Positions 16,850-26,684 of a stretch of DNA of 64,000 nt are shown one piece after another (within the stretch, counting starts at the first letter, position 1; the number at the start of each line of letters is the position of its first letter). The notes beneath the pieces were generated by a model. It was given only the letters and a program-made list of their open reading frames with translations, ran no database searches and was not told the DNA's origin. The stretch lies in assembly GCF_004137085.1 (NCBI RefSeq), contig NZ_QYBC01000018.1:83913-147912 (forward strand). The letters run 5' to 3'. This DNA comes from Lichenibacterium ramalinae. GTDB taxonomy: Bacteria; Pseudomonadota; Alphaproteobacteria; Rhizobiales; Beijerinckiaceae. The translations under genes and the position numbers were made by a program.

Positions 16850-16977
16850 GACGCGCCGTCAGGGTGCGTCCCGCGACGGTGCGACGACCTCGGCCGGCGT
16901 GACGGGATCCAGCCGGTGGTGGCTGAGGACCGGGCCATCTCGAACAGGCCGACATCCGCCGTGGCCGGGCGTAGGCG

Positions 16978-17601
16978 TCAGCTCCGGGCCGCCGCGGTCG
17001 CGGCCCCGGAGACGATCAGCGCGCCCCCGCCGGCACGCCGCGACCAGAGCGCGGCGCGCGGCGTCGAGAGCAGGCGGGCGGCGCGCGACGCCGCCAGGGC
17101 ATAGACGGTGTCGGTGAGGCCGACGACGCCGCAGAAGGTCACGACCAGCAGCGCCGCCTGATAGCCGTAGGAGGCGTCCCGGTCGATGAACTGCGGCACG
17201 AAGGCGACGAAGAACACGATGGTCTTGGGGTGGAACGTGCCGACCAGCACATTGCCCAGGAAGGCCGCCCGGGCCCCGATGGGGGCGGCCGGGCCAGCCT
17301 CGCCGCCGTTCGCGCGGCCGCTGCGCGCCAGCGTGACGAGGCCGAGCCCGACGAGGTAGATCGCGCCACCCCACTTCACGGCCGAGAAGGCGCGGGCCGA
17401 GGTCGCCAGCAGGGCGCCGACGCCGAGCAGCGACAGCGACATCGCCAGGAAATTGCCGGCCATCATGCCGCCGACGGAGGCCAGCGCCACGCGCCGGCCG
17501 GCGCCGATGGCGTAGCCCACGATGCTGAGGACGCCCGGCCCGGGCACGAGCCCGAGCAGGGCGGAGGCGAGCGCGAAGGCGAGCCAGGCGTGGAAGGTCA
17601 T
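16978..17601 (-). CDS. LysE/RhtB-family amino-acid exporter
   Basis: A 207-residue inner-membrane protein with about six hydrophobic segments. It carries the family signature near the N-terminus, LLGLVPGPGVLSIVGYAIGA, with the G-P-G-P-type turn, and GNVLVGTFHPKTIVFFVAFV in the middle. Members export amino acids and small hydrophilic metabolites by proton antiport. ATG 17601 starts MTFHAWLAF, as expected for the family; the longer upstream frame runs over the adjacent phosphorylase gene. It is convergent with the PRC-barrel gene and 88 bases downstream of the GH94-like gene on the same strand. Confidence 0.87.
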   Translation of the reverse strand: MTFHAWLAFALASALLGLVPGPGVLSIVGYAIGAGRRVALASVGGMMAGNFLAMSLSLLGVGALLATSARAFSAVKWGGAIYLVGLGLVTLARSGRANGGEAGPAAPIGARAAFLGNVLVGTFHPKTIVFFVAFVPQFIDRDASYGYQAALLVVTFCGVVGLTDTVYALAASRAARLLSTPRAALWSRRAGGGALIVSGAATAAARS

Positions 17602-17689
17602 GGGCGCGAGTCCTTGAGGGTCACGGCACCCATATTGCTGCCGTCGCCCGTCGGAAGCAACCCACGGTCGCAGTCGCGCAGCCGAACCC

Positions 17690-20600
17690 TCACACCGCTT
17701 CCTCCACGGTGTCGGAGGCCTCGCGCAGCTCGCCCTTGACCCAGATGCGCTTGATGCGGAGGTCGCCGCGCGCCGCGTGCAGGTCGTCGGGGATGTGGAT
17801 GTGTCCGTTCTCCATCCGCAGGCCCAGGATCGCATAGGCGGCCGACAGCATGCGGGCCGCCGAGCCCGTGTACCAGGACCAGCCGCCGCGGCCCCCGTAG
17901 CTTTCGCCGTCGTAGATGTCGGCAGGCTGCTGGTGGGGGGCGAGGCCGTAGACGCCGAGCGCCTCGCCCTCGGTCTTGCCGAGCGGCGAGATGGCGCGCC
18001 AGCAGCGCATCGCGCGGGCCATGGCGTCGCGCGCGCCGTCGACGTCGCCGGCCTCGCGGGCGCGCCCGGCGATCGCCACCCAGGCGTCCACCGCCCAGGA
18101 GGCGCCGTGGGAATACTGGCCGCCGTTCTCGCGCACGCCGGGCGGATAATCGGCGATGCGGCCCGGATAGGGGTCGGAATCCTCGTCGAAGGGCGGCGTC
18201 ACCAGCAGGATGCGGTCGGGCTTCTCCAGAGCGCCGAGCCCGTGCTCCAGGGCGCGGCGGCCCTTGTCGAGCGGCGCCGCGCCCGACAGCACCGGCCAGG
18301 CCGCCGCCATGATGGAGGGCGGGTCGAGCGGCCGGCCGTCGTCGACGAAATCGAAGACGTAATGGTCGCCCGTCCAGACGCCGTCGATGGCCCGCGCCAG
18401 CCGGTCCGCCTCGGCGCGGTAGCGGTCGCCCGCCGCCCGGCCGTCGCGGCGGTCTGCGACCGCGGCGAAGCGCCGGACGATGTCGAAGAGGAAGCAGGCG
18501 AGCCAGGTACCCTCGCCTCGTCCGCCCGGGCCGGCGGCGTCGATGCCGTCGTTCCAGTCGCCCGTGCCTATCAGCGGCAGGCCGTGGGCGCCCATGCGGT
18601 CGGTCGTGTAGCGGATGGCGCGCACGCAATGGTCGTAGACGTCGCCGGTCTCGCGCGACAGCCGGGGCGCCAGCAGCAGGTCCATGGCGCCGTCCGGCAC
18701 GGGGGCGCCGTCGAGGTAGGGCTGGCGCTCGTCCAGCACCGACCAGTCCCCTGTGGCCTCGATGTAGCGCACCAGCACGTAGGGCAGCCACAGGTGCGGG
18801 TCCGAGGCGCGGGTGCGCTGGCCGAGGCCGACGCGCCCGTCGGCGGCGAGGTGCCACCACTTGAACACGTCGCCTTCCGGGAACTGCACGCCCGAATGGA
18901 TGACGATCTGGCGCCGCGTCAGGCTGGGGTCGAAGAACAGGAAGGGCAGCACGTCCTGGAGCTGGTCGCGGAAGCCGAAGGCGCCCCCGCGCTGGTTCGG
19001 CCCCGTCCGGCCCCACAGGCGCGACGCCAGCGACTGGTAGGGCAGCCAGTGGTTCACCAGCCGGTCGAAGGCCGGGTCGTCGGTCTCGACCCGGATGGCG
19101 CCGATGCGCTCGGCCCACCAGGCCTCGGTGGCCTTGAGGGCGGCGCGGGCCGCCGCGGGGTCGCGCAGGTGCGAGGCGGCCGTGAGGGCTTCCCGCCGGG
19201 TGGCGAACTGCCCGAGCACGACCGACACGTCGACCGCGCCCCCGGCCGGCACCTCCACGACGCCCGAGAAGGCCGCGACGCGCCGGCCGTCGTCCTCCTG
19301 GGCCGAATCCGGCCAGCCGGTCTCGACCATCACGGCATCGGTGAGGTCGCGCCCCGGCGAGCCGAGGAAGCGCGTCCGCACCGTCTCGGTCATGGCGGCG
19401 GTGAGGCTCGTCGCCGCGAAGGCCCAGCCGTCCTGGAAGTCGTTCTGCGGGTTGCTGAAAAACAGCGCCTCCGTGCCCTCGTCGCGGACGGCGTCGATGA
19501 CCCCGAGGCTGTCGCCCGGGCTCTGGTCGAGCGCGATCTCGAGGTAGGGGACGACGCGATAGCGCTTCGCCGCGCTGCCGTGGTTGCGGATCGTGAGCAG
19601 GCGCACGTCGGCCGGCGCGTCCGGGAAGACGAAGACCGTGAGGGACAGGTCGAGGTCGCCGCGCCGGTTGGTGAAGGTGGCGGCGCCGAGCCGGTATTCC
19701 ACGGTGTGGACGGCGTCGGGGCGGCGGAAGGGCACGAAGCCCGCCGCGTCGGCCTCGCCGCTGTCGAGGTCCACCACGGCGATCATCTGGCCGGGCTGCA
19801 GCGTGGCGCCCGATTCGAGCCGGAACGGCGTGATGGCGTTCTGCCGCTCGTTGCCCTTGAACGTGTGGATCTCGCCCTCGTTGGACACCACGGTGCCGAA
19901 GCCCATCGGGTTGGCGAGGACGTGGGCCCAGGGGCGCGGCGTCGCCGGGGTCAGCACGAGGTGGGTGTCGGCCTCGAAGCGGAACGGCCAGGTTTCGGCT
20001 GGCAGGGCGGGGCCGGGCGCGATGAGGCGCTTGCGGCGCAGCAGCGCGCGGAACGCCATGGCGTCGAGCGCCGGCCGCTCGAAGGCGCGGGCGATGCGCA
20101 GCGCCGCTTCCCATTCGTTGCGGGCGCGCCCGGTGACGAAGACGACCTCGATGCGCCCCTTGGCGGGGAGGTCGACCGCCACCGTCAGGCTCGCGGCGGG
20201 GTCGAACGTGTAGAGCGATCCCTCGTCGTCCACGTCGCGCCGCCCGTCCGGCGCGAGGCCGCGCGGGTCGCGCAGGCCGCCGGGGCCGATGAAGCGCGTG
20301 CGCGAGTCCTCGTAGCCCAGCAGCCGGACGTCGCCATCGGCCCGCACGGCGTGGAACACCGTCTCGTGCGACATGCGGTGGGTCGCGGGGTCGCGCAGCA
20401 GGCGGTTGCGGGCGAGGACGGCGCCGAGCGCCGCGACGAACCAGCTTTCCACGTGCAGGGCGTTGAAGTCCGGGTCACGCAGATAGGCGCCGAGTTCGTG
20501 GACGGCGAGTTCGCGGTAGCTCGTGAGCTCCAGGCGCCGCGGCTCGGTCCCGGTGTTGGTGAGGACGAGCCGGGTCCATTCCAGCGGCTCCCCGTCGGCG

Positions 20601-23293
20601 AGCGTCACCCGCGCCTCGGCCAGGATGCCGTCCGCCGAGTTGCGCATCGCGATGGTGGCGGGATCCGGCTGGCTGACGGCATAGTCCGGGCCGGCGCGGC
20701 GCATCGGCTGAAAGCCGAGGCTCCAGGGTCGGTTATGGGCGGCGTCGCCTTCTGCGTTCCCTGTCGCATCCTTGATGAACAGGAAGGGCCCGCGCAGGTC
20801 GAGCGGGTCGAGCGGCTGGCGGGTCACGTCGATGGCGTGGCTCCCCCGCGCCATGGCGGTGACGGCCGTGTAGCCGCGCCCGTCGGCGCCGATCTCGGTC
20901 GTCATGGCGCCGTTGGCGAGGCTGAACAGCTTCGGGCCGCCGATCAGGCGCGCCGGCGTGCCGGGGCGGAGCGGCGCACCGGAGGCGCGGGCCCCGTTCC
21001 AGCGGCGCGCGATGGCGCGGAAGGCGAGGCCGGCGCAGAACAGCGCCACGACATAGACGGCGACGATGCTCCACACCGCGCCGGCGACCGGCGGATGCGT
21101 CCTGCCGATCGTCTCGGCCCCCGTCCAGGCGCGGTCCCAATCGGGCCCGTGCGGGATGTAGAAGGGGATCAGCAGCGGCGCCCAGGTGGCGAAGCGCCGG
21201 ATGCCTTCCGGGATCACGCGGGTGCGGCCCGCATGGCCGGAGAAGCGCGCCGCCACCTCGTCGAGCCGGTCGCCGCCGATGAAGGTGAGGTTGACGAGGG
21301 TGGCGACGCGCAGGCCCATGTGGTCGAACCAGATGAGCACCCGCATCCAGTCGTAGGCCAGGAGGCCGGTGAAGACCGCGACGCTCCAGTCCTTGAAGCT
21401 GCCGGCCGGCAGGAACAGGTCCGCCACCGTGGCGGCGCCGGTGCGCACCGCGCCGTCCTGGTTGTACCAGGCGGGGTCGGGCGACTGGCGCAGGAAGGAG
21501 TTGATGACGGGCGCCATCCACAGGCCCCAGCGCAGCACCCGCACGGCCTGCTCGACCAGCCCCTCGAAGCCGCGGGCGCTGACGAGCTGCTTCAACGGCG
21601 CCAGCGAGCGCTGGAACACCGCCGCCAGCACGAAGAAGTTGATGGAGAACAGGGGCGCGGCGATGCCCCAGTTGATCACCCCCGACAGCGATTCGTTGAA
21701 GAACAGCCTGACGCCGTTGCCGCTCGGGCCGAGGTCGATGGTGCCGAACTTGTTGAACAGGGGATAGATCGGGAAGGGCTGGACGGGGCGTCCCGAGCGG
21801 GCGTAGCCGAGGTCGGCATAGGCCCAGAACTTGGTCGCCACCACCTCGACCTGCGCGGCGTCGAAGTACCAGGCGATGGCGCCGGCCACGACGCCGCCCA
21901 GCATGGCGCCGAGCGCGTAGACCTGCCAGTTGGCCATGACGGTGCGGCGGCCGCGCGCCACGGCGAGGCCGTCGCAGGCGAGGTCGACGCCCGCATAGGC
22001 GAGGGCGCCGAGCGCCAGGCCGGCCACGAAGCGGGCGATGCCGGCCCCCTCCGGCAGGCCGGTGGCGAAGGCGAGCGCGATGCCGAGCCCGACTAGCCCG
22101 CCCCGCAGGAACAGCCGCGGGCTGCGATAGGCGCGCCGCAGCCGGCCGAAGAACGGCGGCGTGCCGTCGGCGCTGGAGATGACGGTGAGGGCGAGCGGGA
22201 ACAGCAGCGCTCCCCCGACGAGGCCGGGGCCGAAGGGGAAGGCCCGGGCCAGCCCCGGCAGGCCGGGCACCGACAGCACGGCCGCCCCCACCACCACGAT
22301 GGCGATGAACACGGCGCCGTAGATCAGGCCCTTGGTGGCGCCGGAGCGCCATTGGCCGTAGGCGGTCGCATAGGTGGGCGGCACGCCGTTGAGCGCGTCG
22401 ATGGCGAGGCCCGTGACGATGTAGACCACCGCCCAGAGGCCCGACTGCGCCAGCGCTGCCGCCCCGATGGCGACGAGGCCCTGCAGGGCGGGCGCGCCGC
22501 CCAGCATCACGGGAAGGTCGGCGAGGTGGGGCGCCATCACGGCATGCAGCGCGGCGCCGAGCAGCAGGGCGTGGAAGCGCCAGGACCGCGACGGCCGCCC
22601 CGAGACGAGGATGCGGAAGATGCCCAGCGCCGCCTCGCAGAAGGCGAAGAGCACGAGCCAGCGCCCGACCACGAGGTCGACGGGTTCGGGAACGGCGATG
22701 CCGAGCGTCCAGGCGGAGCCGAGGTCGTGCATCATGCCGCCGTTGCCGAGCGACAGGACGAGGTTGAACAGCAGCGGCAGCACCAGCAGGGCGACGCGCT
22801 CGCGCGTGGCCGGGTCGCGGCCCGATTGGACGACCAGCGCCATGCCGGCCGCGGCATAGATCAGCGCCGCCGTCGCCGACCCGACCGGCGTCAGCGCGAG
22901 CACGTCCGCCCAGCGGGTCGGCAATTGCCAGATCCGCATCGCCGGGTCGCGCGCCAGGGCGAAGAGGGCGAGCACGACGAGGTCGGCGGCGACCGCGACG
23001 GCGCGGTTGGGCAGGCCGGCGAGCGACCGCGCCAGTGCCAGGGCGCCGGCCCCGCACCCGGCCGCCAGCGGCACGGCGAGGGCGGCCGGCAGCGGCAGCA
23101 GCACGGCGGCCAGGGCGACGAGCAGCAGCGCCGCGCAGCCCGCCTTCTCGGCGGCGCGGGGCCGGCCGAGCGTCGGCGCCAGAACGGGCGCGGCCGGGGC
23201 CGGCACCGACATGGCCGGCGCGGCGGCCGTCGCCGCCATGGCCGCAGCGGCGGCCGTCGCCGCCATGGCCGCAGCGTCTGTTCTCGCGTCCAT
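17690..23293 (-). CDS. Giant membrane-anchored GH94-like glycoside phosphorylase (NdvB C-terminal-half homologue)
   Basis: An 1867-residue protein. Residues 1 to about 830 hold a low-complexity Ala/Met N-terminus and many hydrophobic segments. From about 840 onward come two beta-sandwich carbohydrate-binding modules and an (alpha/alpha)6 barrel as in cyclic beta-1,2-glucan synthase and cellobiose-phosphorylase-type enzymes. Landmarks are FKGNERQNAITPFR, then QRGGAFGFRDQLQDVLPFLF and LIGTGDWNDGIDAAG, the GDWND Asp being the expected general acid, and finally PPGVRENGGQYSHGASWAVD. NdvB has a GT84 glycosyltransferase in its N-terminal half; I find no such motif here, only a transporter-like membrane region. 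The protein may degrade or remodel periplasmic beta-glucans. ATG 23293 follows GGAGG with four-base spacing; an in-frame start at 23383 lacks support. Confidence 0.82.
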   Translation of the reverse strand: MDARTDAAAMAATAAAAAMAATAAAPAMSVPAPAAPVLAPTLGRPRAAEKAGCAALLLVALAAVLLPLPAALAVPLAAGCGAGALALARSLAGLPNRAVAVAADLVVLALFALARDPAMRIWQLPTRWADVLALTPVGSATAALIYAAAGMALVVQSGRDPATRERVALLVLPLLFNLVLSLGNGGMMHDLGSAWTLGIAVPEPVDLVVGRWLVLFAFCEAALGIFRILVSGRPSRSWRFHALLLGAALHAVMAPHLADLPVMLGGAPALQGLVAIGAAALAQSGLWAVVYIVTGLAIDALNGVPPTYATAYGQWRSGATKGLIYGAVFIAIVVVGAAVLSVPGLPGLARAFPFGPGLVGGALLFPLALTVISSADGTPPFFGRLRRAYRSPRLFLRGGLVGLGIALAFATGLPEGAGIARFVAGLALGALAYAGVDLACDGLAVARGRRTVMANWQVYALGAMLGGVVAGAIAWYFDAAQVEVVATKFWAYADLGYARSGRPVQPFPIYPLFNKFGTIDLGPSGNGVRLFFNESLSGVINWGIAAPLFSINFFVLAAVFQRSLAPLKQLVSARGFEGLVEQAVRVLRWGLWMAPVINSFLRQSPDPAWYNQDGAVRTGAATVADLFLPAGSFKDWSVAVFTGLLAYDWMRVLIWFDHMGLRVATLVNLTFIGGDRLDEVAARFSGHAGRTRVIPEGIRRFATWAPLLIPFYIPHGPDWDRAWTGAETIGRTHPPVAGAVWSIVAVYVVALFCAGLAFRAIARRWNGARASGAPLRPGTPARLIGGPKLFSLANGAMTTEIGADGRGYTAVTAMARGSHAIDVTRQPLDPLDLRGPFLFIKDATGNAEGDAAHNRPWSLGFQPMRRAGPDYAVSQPDPATIAMRNSADGILAEARVTLADGEPLEWTRLVLTNTGTEPRRLELTSYRELAVHELGAYLRDPDFNALHVESWFVAALGAVLARNRLLRDPATHRMSHETVFHAVRADGDVRLLGYEDSRTRFIGPGGLRDPRGLAPDGRRDVDDEGSLYTFDPAASLTVAVDLPAKGRIEVVFVTGRARNEWEAALRIARAFERPALDAMAFRALLRRKRLIAPGPALPAETWPFRFEADTHLVLTPATPRPWAHVLANPMGFGTVVSNEGEIHTFKGNERQNAITPFRLESGATLQPGQMIAVVDLDSGEADAAGFVPFRRPDAVHTVEYRLGAATFTNRRGDLDLSLTVFVFPDAPADVRLLTIRNHGSAAKRYRVVPYLEIALDQSPGDSLGVIDAVRDEGTEALFFSNPQNDFQDGWAFAATSLTAAMTETVRTRFLGSPGRDLTDAVMVETGWPDSAQEDDGRRVAAFSGVVEVPAGGAVDVSVVLGQFATRREALTAASHLRDPAAARAALKATEAWWAERIGAIRVETDDPAFDRLVNHWLPYQSLASRLWGRTGPNQRGGAFGFRDQLQDVLPFLFFDPSLTRRQIVIHSGVQFPEGDVFKWWHLAADGRVGLGQRTRASDPHLWLPYVLVRYIEATGDWSVLDERQPYLDGAPVPDGAMDLLLAPRLSRETGDVYDHCVRAIRYTTDRMGAHGLPLIGTGDWNDGIDAAGPGGRGEGTWLACFLFDIVRRFAAVADRRDGRAAGDRYRAEADRLARAIDGVWTGDHYVFDFVDDGRPLDPPSIMAAAWPVLSGAAPLDKGRRALEHGLGALEKPDRILLVTPPFDEDSDPYPGRIADYPPGVRENGGQYSHGASWAVDAWVAIAGRAREAGDVDGARDAMARAMRCWRAISPLGKTEGEALGVYGLAPHQQPADIYDGESYGGRGGWSWYTGSAARMLSAAYAILGLRMENGHIHIPDDLHAARGDLRIKRIWVKGELREASDTVEEAV
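23221..23274. repeat. 27-base perfect tandem duplication in the GH94-like gene
   Basis: Positions 23221-23247 and 23248-23274 are identical 27-mers beginning CGGCGGCCGTCGCCGCCATG. They add nine residues (AAMAATAAA type) in frame to the Ala/Met-rich N-terminus just after the start codon. Slippage during replication is the simplest origin, and copy number may vary between strains. Confidence 0.85.
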
Positions 23294-23741
23294 CCACCCT
23301 CCAGAGGCGCGCATCCCAGCGCGCGTCGACCCGCCCCGCCAATGCCGCGGGGTCCGCCGTCGCCGGCCGATTCGGACCGCCATGCCGTCCTAAGGCCGAA
23401 GCGCCCGCGGCGCGAGGCGAAAGCGCTGCGGCCCGGTCGCGGGATCCGCCCGGGCCGGTCCCGGCCGAGGGAGGCGGGCGGGCGAAAGCCCCGCAGAGGC
23501 GGCCGATCCCGGGCGGCCCTGCCGCAGCCGCAGGGGTGGGATGCGTCCGGAGCGCGACATCCTGCCACGAATTCGTCTCGCCCTTGCCTTATCGAGAGGG
23601 CTCTCGGGGGAAGATCGGACACGGACCACCGTCCGTCGACTTCGCCTGCCCGAAGCGGCGGCTTGAGGCCGCCGGCCGCGGACCCACCGACGCTGCCGCG
23701 CCGGTCCGGGCGCCCGCGGCACGCAACCGAAGGTCCGATCC
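23294..23741. other. Intergenic region between divergent genes
   Basis: These 448 bases lie between the start of the GH94-like gene and the start of the MFS exporter. They must contain both promoters. The stretch 23560-23640 is less G+C-rich than its flanks and is the best promoter candidate. GAAGG lies eight bases before the exporter ATG. I see no RNA gene, riboswitch or convincing hairpin. Confidence 0.5.
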
Positions 23742-25016
23742 ATGACGGCGCAGGCCGCAACCACAGCACCCGCCGCGACGCCCGCGATGGGCTTCAAGCA
23801 GTTCGTCGCCCTCATCGCGGCCCTGATGGCGGTGAACGCCCTGGCCATCGACTCGATGCTGCCCGCCCTCCCCGCCATCGGGCGGAGCCTCGGCATCGAG
23901 GACGAGAACCAGCGGCAATGGATCGTTACCGCCTATCTCCTGGGCTTCGGCGCCGCCCAGATCGTCTATGGGCCGCTGGCGGACCGGTTCGGCCGCAAGC
24001 CCGTGCTGCTCGGCGGCATCGCCGCCTATGTGGCGTTCAGCGCGCTCGCCGCCTTCTCGACCTCCTTCGCCATGCTGCTCCTGGCCCGCGCCCTCATGGG
24101 CGTCGGCGCGGCGGCGACGCGGGTGCTGGCGGTGTCGGTGGTGCGCGACTGCTACAGCGGGCGCGACATGGCGCGCGTCATGTCGCTGGCCTTCATCGTG
24201 TTCCTGGCGGTTCCGATCCTGGCGCCCTCCATCGGCCAGATCATCATGCTGTTCGGGCCCTGGCGCTGGGTGTTCGGCGGGCTCGGCGTCTTCGGCGCCG
24301 CCGTGATGGCCTGGACGGCCCTGCGCCTGCCCGAAACCCTGCACCCGTCGGACCGGCTGCCCTTCTCGCCGGGCCGCGTCGCCGGCGCCTTCCGCATCGC
24401 CCTCACCAGCCGCATCGCCGTCGGATACATGCTGGCCATGACGCTGGTGCTGGGGGCCCTGTTCGGCTTCATCAACTCGGCCCAGCAGGTGTTCGCCGAC
24501 ACGCTGTCGGCGCCGAAGCTGTTCACCACGGTCTTCGCCTTCATCGCCGGCTTCATGGCGCTGTCGTCCTTCCTCAACGCCCGCATCGTCGGACGGCTCG
24601 GGCCGCGGCGCGTGTCGCACATGGCGCTCTGCGGCTTCATCGCGGTCTCGGCGATCCACGCGCTCGTGTCGGTGTCGGGCCACGAGACGCTGGTGAGCTT
24701 CGCCGTGCTGCAGGCGGGCGTGATGTTCTGCTTCGGCCTCGTGGCGTCGAACTTCGGCTCGCTCGCCATGGAGCCCCTGGGCCATGTCGCCGGCACGGCC
24801 TCCTCGGTGCAGGGCTTCGTCACCACCTTCGGCGGGGCGCTGCTGGGCTTCTTCGTCGGCCAGCATTTCGACGGCACCACCGTGCCGCTGTCGATCGGCT
24901 TCGCCGGCTACGGCATCCTGGCCCTGGGCGTCGTGCTGGTGGCGGAGCGCGGCCGGCTGTTCGGCGGCTCGCAGGCGGCGGCCCCGGCCGGCGCCGTGGA
25001 TGCCGCCCTGCACTGA
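23742..25016 (+). CDS. Bcr/CflA-type multidrug efflux MFS transporter
   Basis: A 424-residue protein with twelve hydrophobic segments. The drug:proton antiporter-1 features are an N-terminal AIDSMLPALPAIG (motif D1-like, with acidic residue in helix 1), the loop GPLADRFGRKPVLLGG, and RALMGVGAAATRVLAVSVVRD in helices 4-5. The length fits the Bcr/CflA family. It would export a drug-like compound across the inner membrane in exchange for protons. No dedicated regulator is adjacent. GAAGG precedes ATG 23742 at good distance. Confidence 0.9.
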   Translation: MTAQAATTAPAATPAMGFKQFVALIAALMAVNALAIDSMLPALPAIGRSLGIEDENQRQWIVTAYLLGFGAAQIVYGPLADRFGRKPVLLGGIAAYVAFSALAAFSTSFAMLLLARALMGVGAAATRVLAVSVVRDCYSGRDMARVMSLAFIVFLAVPILAPSIGQIIMLFGPWRWVFGGLGVFGAAVMAWTALRLPETLHPSDRLPFSPGRVAGAFRIALTSRIAVGYMLAMTLVLGALFGFINSAQQVFADTLSAPKLFTTVFAFIAGFMALSSFLNARIVGRLGPRRVSHMALCGFIAVSAIHALVSVSGHETLVSFAVLQAGVMFCFGLVASNFGSLAMEPLGHVAGTASSVQGFVTTFGGALLGFFVGQHFDGTTVPLSIGFAGYGILALGVVLVAERGRLFGGSQAAAPAGAVDAALH

Positions 25017-25183
25017 CGGCGGCATCATGGCGGCCATGCGGCGCCGGGCCTGCCGCCCGCGCCGCGTTTCGGCCATATGGGACCTATGGGAGGGGGCGCC
25101 GAGCGATCCGCGCCTCCGGCCCGCGGGAGCCCATGCCGAGGACGGCGAGGCGGCCCGCGGACGGCGGCTGAACGGTTGGTCCC

Positions 25184-25735
25184 ATGCCCGCGTCCGCGTC
25201 CCCCCTCGTCATGTCCGATCGGAGCGCCCTGTCCCGTTCCGGGCTGCTTTACCGCACCCGGCCCGTGCGCCGTTCGGACGAGGCGGCCCTGCGCGACATG
25301 TTCCTGCGGTGCTCGGCCGACGACCTGCGGCTGCGCTGTTTCGGCATCTCCAAGACCTTTCCGGGCGTGTTCGCGGCCCACCTGGCCCGGCTGTCCGGTC
25401 CCGATGAATTCGCCATCGTGGCGGTTCTGGAGAGTGGGGAGATCGGCGGGGTCGTGCATGCCGTCGGGGTGGGGAGCGCCGAGGCGGATTACGACATCAT
25501 GGTCCGCACCGACCTCAAGGGGCAGGGCATCGGGACGCGCCTGATGCGCGAGATGCTGACCGAAGCCGGGCGCTCGGGTTTCCAAGCCGTCCACGGCGAC
25601 GTCATGCTGGGCAACCGCGCCATGCTGCTGCTCGCCGGCGACCTCGGCTTCCGCCGCGTCGCCACCGACGGCGGCGTCGTGCGGATCCGGGCGACGCCGC
25701 AGCGGCCCGGCCCGGCGGCCGCCGCCGCCGCCTGA
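25184..25735 (+). CDS. GNAT-family N-acetyltransferase
   Basis: A 183-residue protein with a single GNAT fold. The N-terminal RTRPVRRSDEAALRDMFLRC and DDLRLRCFG resemble the acetyltransferase half of Pat-type protein lysine acetyltransferases. The acetyl-CoA loop is LKGQGIGTRLMREML (about 107-121), and the C-terminal GNRAMLLLAGDLGFRRV is typical. There is no nucleotide-binding regulatory domain, so it is a short, possibly protein-acetylating member; the substrate is not proven. The start may be ATG 25184 or ATG 25211; neither has a strong Shine-Dalgarno sequence. It is convergent with the lyase gene, 25 bases away. Confidence 0.83.
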   Translation: MPASASPLVMSDRSALSRSGLLYRTRPVRRSDEAALRDMFLRCSADDLRLRCFGISKTFPGVFAAHLARLSGPDEFAIVAVLESGEIGGVVHAVGVGSAEADYDIMVRTDLKGQGIGTRLMREMLTEAGRSGFQAVHGDVMLGNRAMLLLAGDLGFRRVATDGGVVRIRATPQRPGPAAAAAA

Positions 25736-25760
25736 ACGGCGCCAGTCCTTCCCCGGAGCG

Positions 25761-26684
25761 TCAGACCGTCGGGGCGGCGCCGCAGAGCCGGTCCGCCGCC
25801 GCGAGCGCGTCGCGGACCCGGCCACCGGCCGTGGCGCCGGGGAGGGCGGCGGCGTCGCGCGCCACGGCGACCAGCCGCTCGAGGGCGATGCCGGTCTGCA
25901 CGCCGCGGCGGGCGAACATCCAGGCGAGGTCCTCCGTCGCGACATTGCCGGTGGCGCCGGGCGCGAAGGGGCAGCCGCCGAGCCCCGCCACCGAGGCGTC
26001 GAAGACGCGGATGCCGCGCTCGAACGCGGCGTGGACGTTGGCGGTGCCGAGCCCGTAGGTGTCGTGGGCGTGGAAGGCGAAGCGCGTTCCGGGAAAGCGG
26101 GCCAGGGCGGCGGCCGACAGCGTCGCCACACCGTCGGGGTCGGCCCGGCCGGTCGTGTCGCAGAGGCAGACCTCGGCGCCGGGCAGCACCGGCACCAGCC
26201 GGTCGAGCAGGGCGAGCGTGGCGGCGGGGTCGACCCGGCCCGCGAAGGGACAGTCGAAGGCGGTGGCGAGGTTCAGCCGCATCCGGGTCCCGGCCGGCAG
26301 CGCGGCGGCGAGGCGCCGGTAGTCCTCGGCCGACTCGTCCGGCGAGCGGCGCACGTTGGAGCGGTTGTGCGGCTCCGACACCGACAGCACGTAGGCGAGG
26401 AAGCGCGCCCCGGCGGCGAGGGCCTCGCGCCCGCGGCGCTCGGTCGGCACCAGCACCTGCGCGACGAGGCCGGGCAGCCCCCCGCAGCGGCGCAGCACCT
26501 CCGGGGTGTCGCCGAGTTGCGGCAGGGCCGCGGCGCTGACGAAGGAGCCGATCTCGATCCGCGCCAGCCCGGCGGCATGCAGCCGCTCGACGAGGGCGAT
26601 CTTGGTGGCGGTCGGCACGAAGGGGCCGATGCCCTGCAGCCCGTCGCGCGGGCCGACCTCGACGATCTCCACGGCCTGCCCCAT
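25761..26684 (-). CDS. Hydroxymethylglutaryl-CoA lyase family protein
   Basis: A 307-residue TIM-barrel lyase. It has VEIVEVGPRDGLQ (metal and catalytic Arg/Asp), RIEIGSFVS, FHAHDTYGLGTANV with the metal-binding His pair, and GGCPFAPGATGN, the cysteine loop signature of HMG-CoA lyases. It cleaves HMG-CoA, or a related 3-hydroxy-3-methylacyl-CoA, to acetyl-CoA and a keto acid in leucine or similar degradation. The start ATG 26684 overlaps the stop of the upstream CoA-transferase gene by one base (TGATG), so the substrate is probably the CoA ester made by that enzyme rather than classical leucine-derived HMG-CoA. Confidence 0.9.
   Translation of the reverse strand: MGQAVEIVEVGPRDGLQGIGPFVPTATKIALVERLHAAGLARIEIGSFVSAAALPQLGDTPEVLRRCGGLPGLVAQVLVPTERRGREALAAGARFLAYVLSVSEPHNRSNVRRSPDESAEDYRRLAAALPAGTRMRLNLATAFDCPFAGRVDPAATLALLDRLVPVLPGAEVCLCDTTGRADPDGVATLSAAALARFPGTRFAFHAHDTYGLGTANVHAAFERGIRVFDASVAGLGGCPFAPGATGNVATEDLAWMFARRGVQTGIALERLVAVARDAAALPGATAGGRVRDALAAADRLCGAAPTV

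Noticed and set aside
17777..22096. Plus-strand open frame of 1439 codons
   Set aside because: It is the antisense shadow of the GH94-like gene; composition is Gly/Arg/Asp/His-rich as expected from reading high-GC codons backwards, with no domain.
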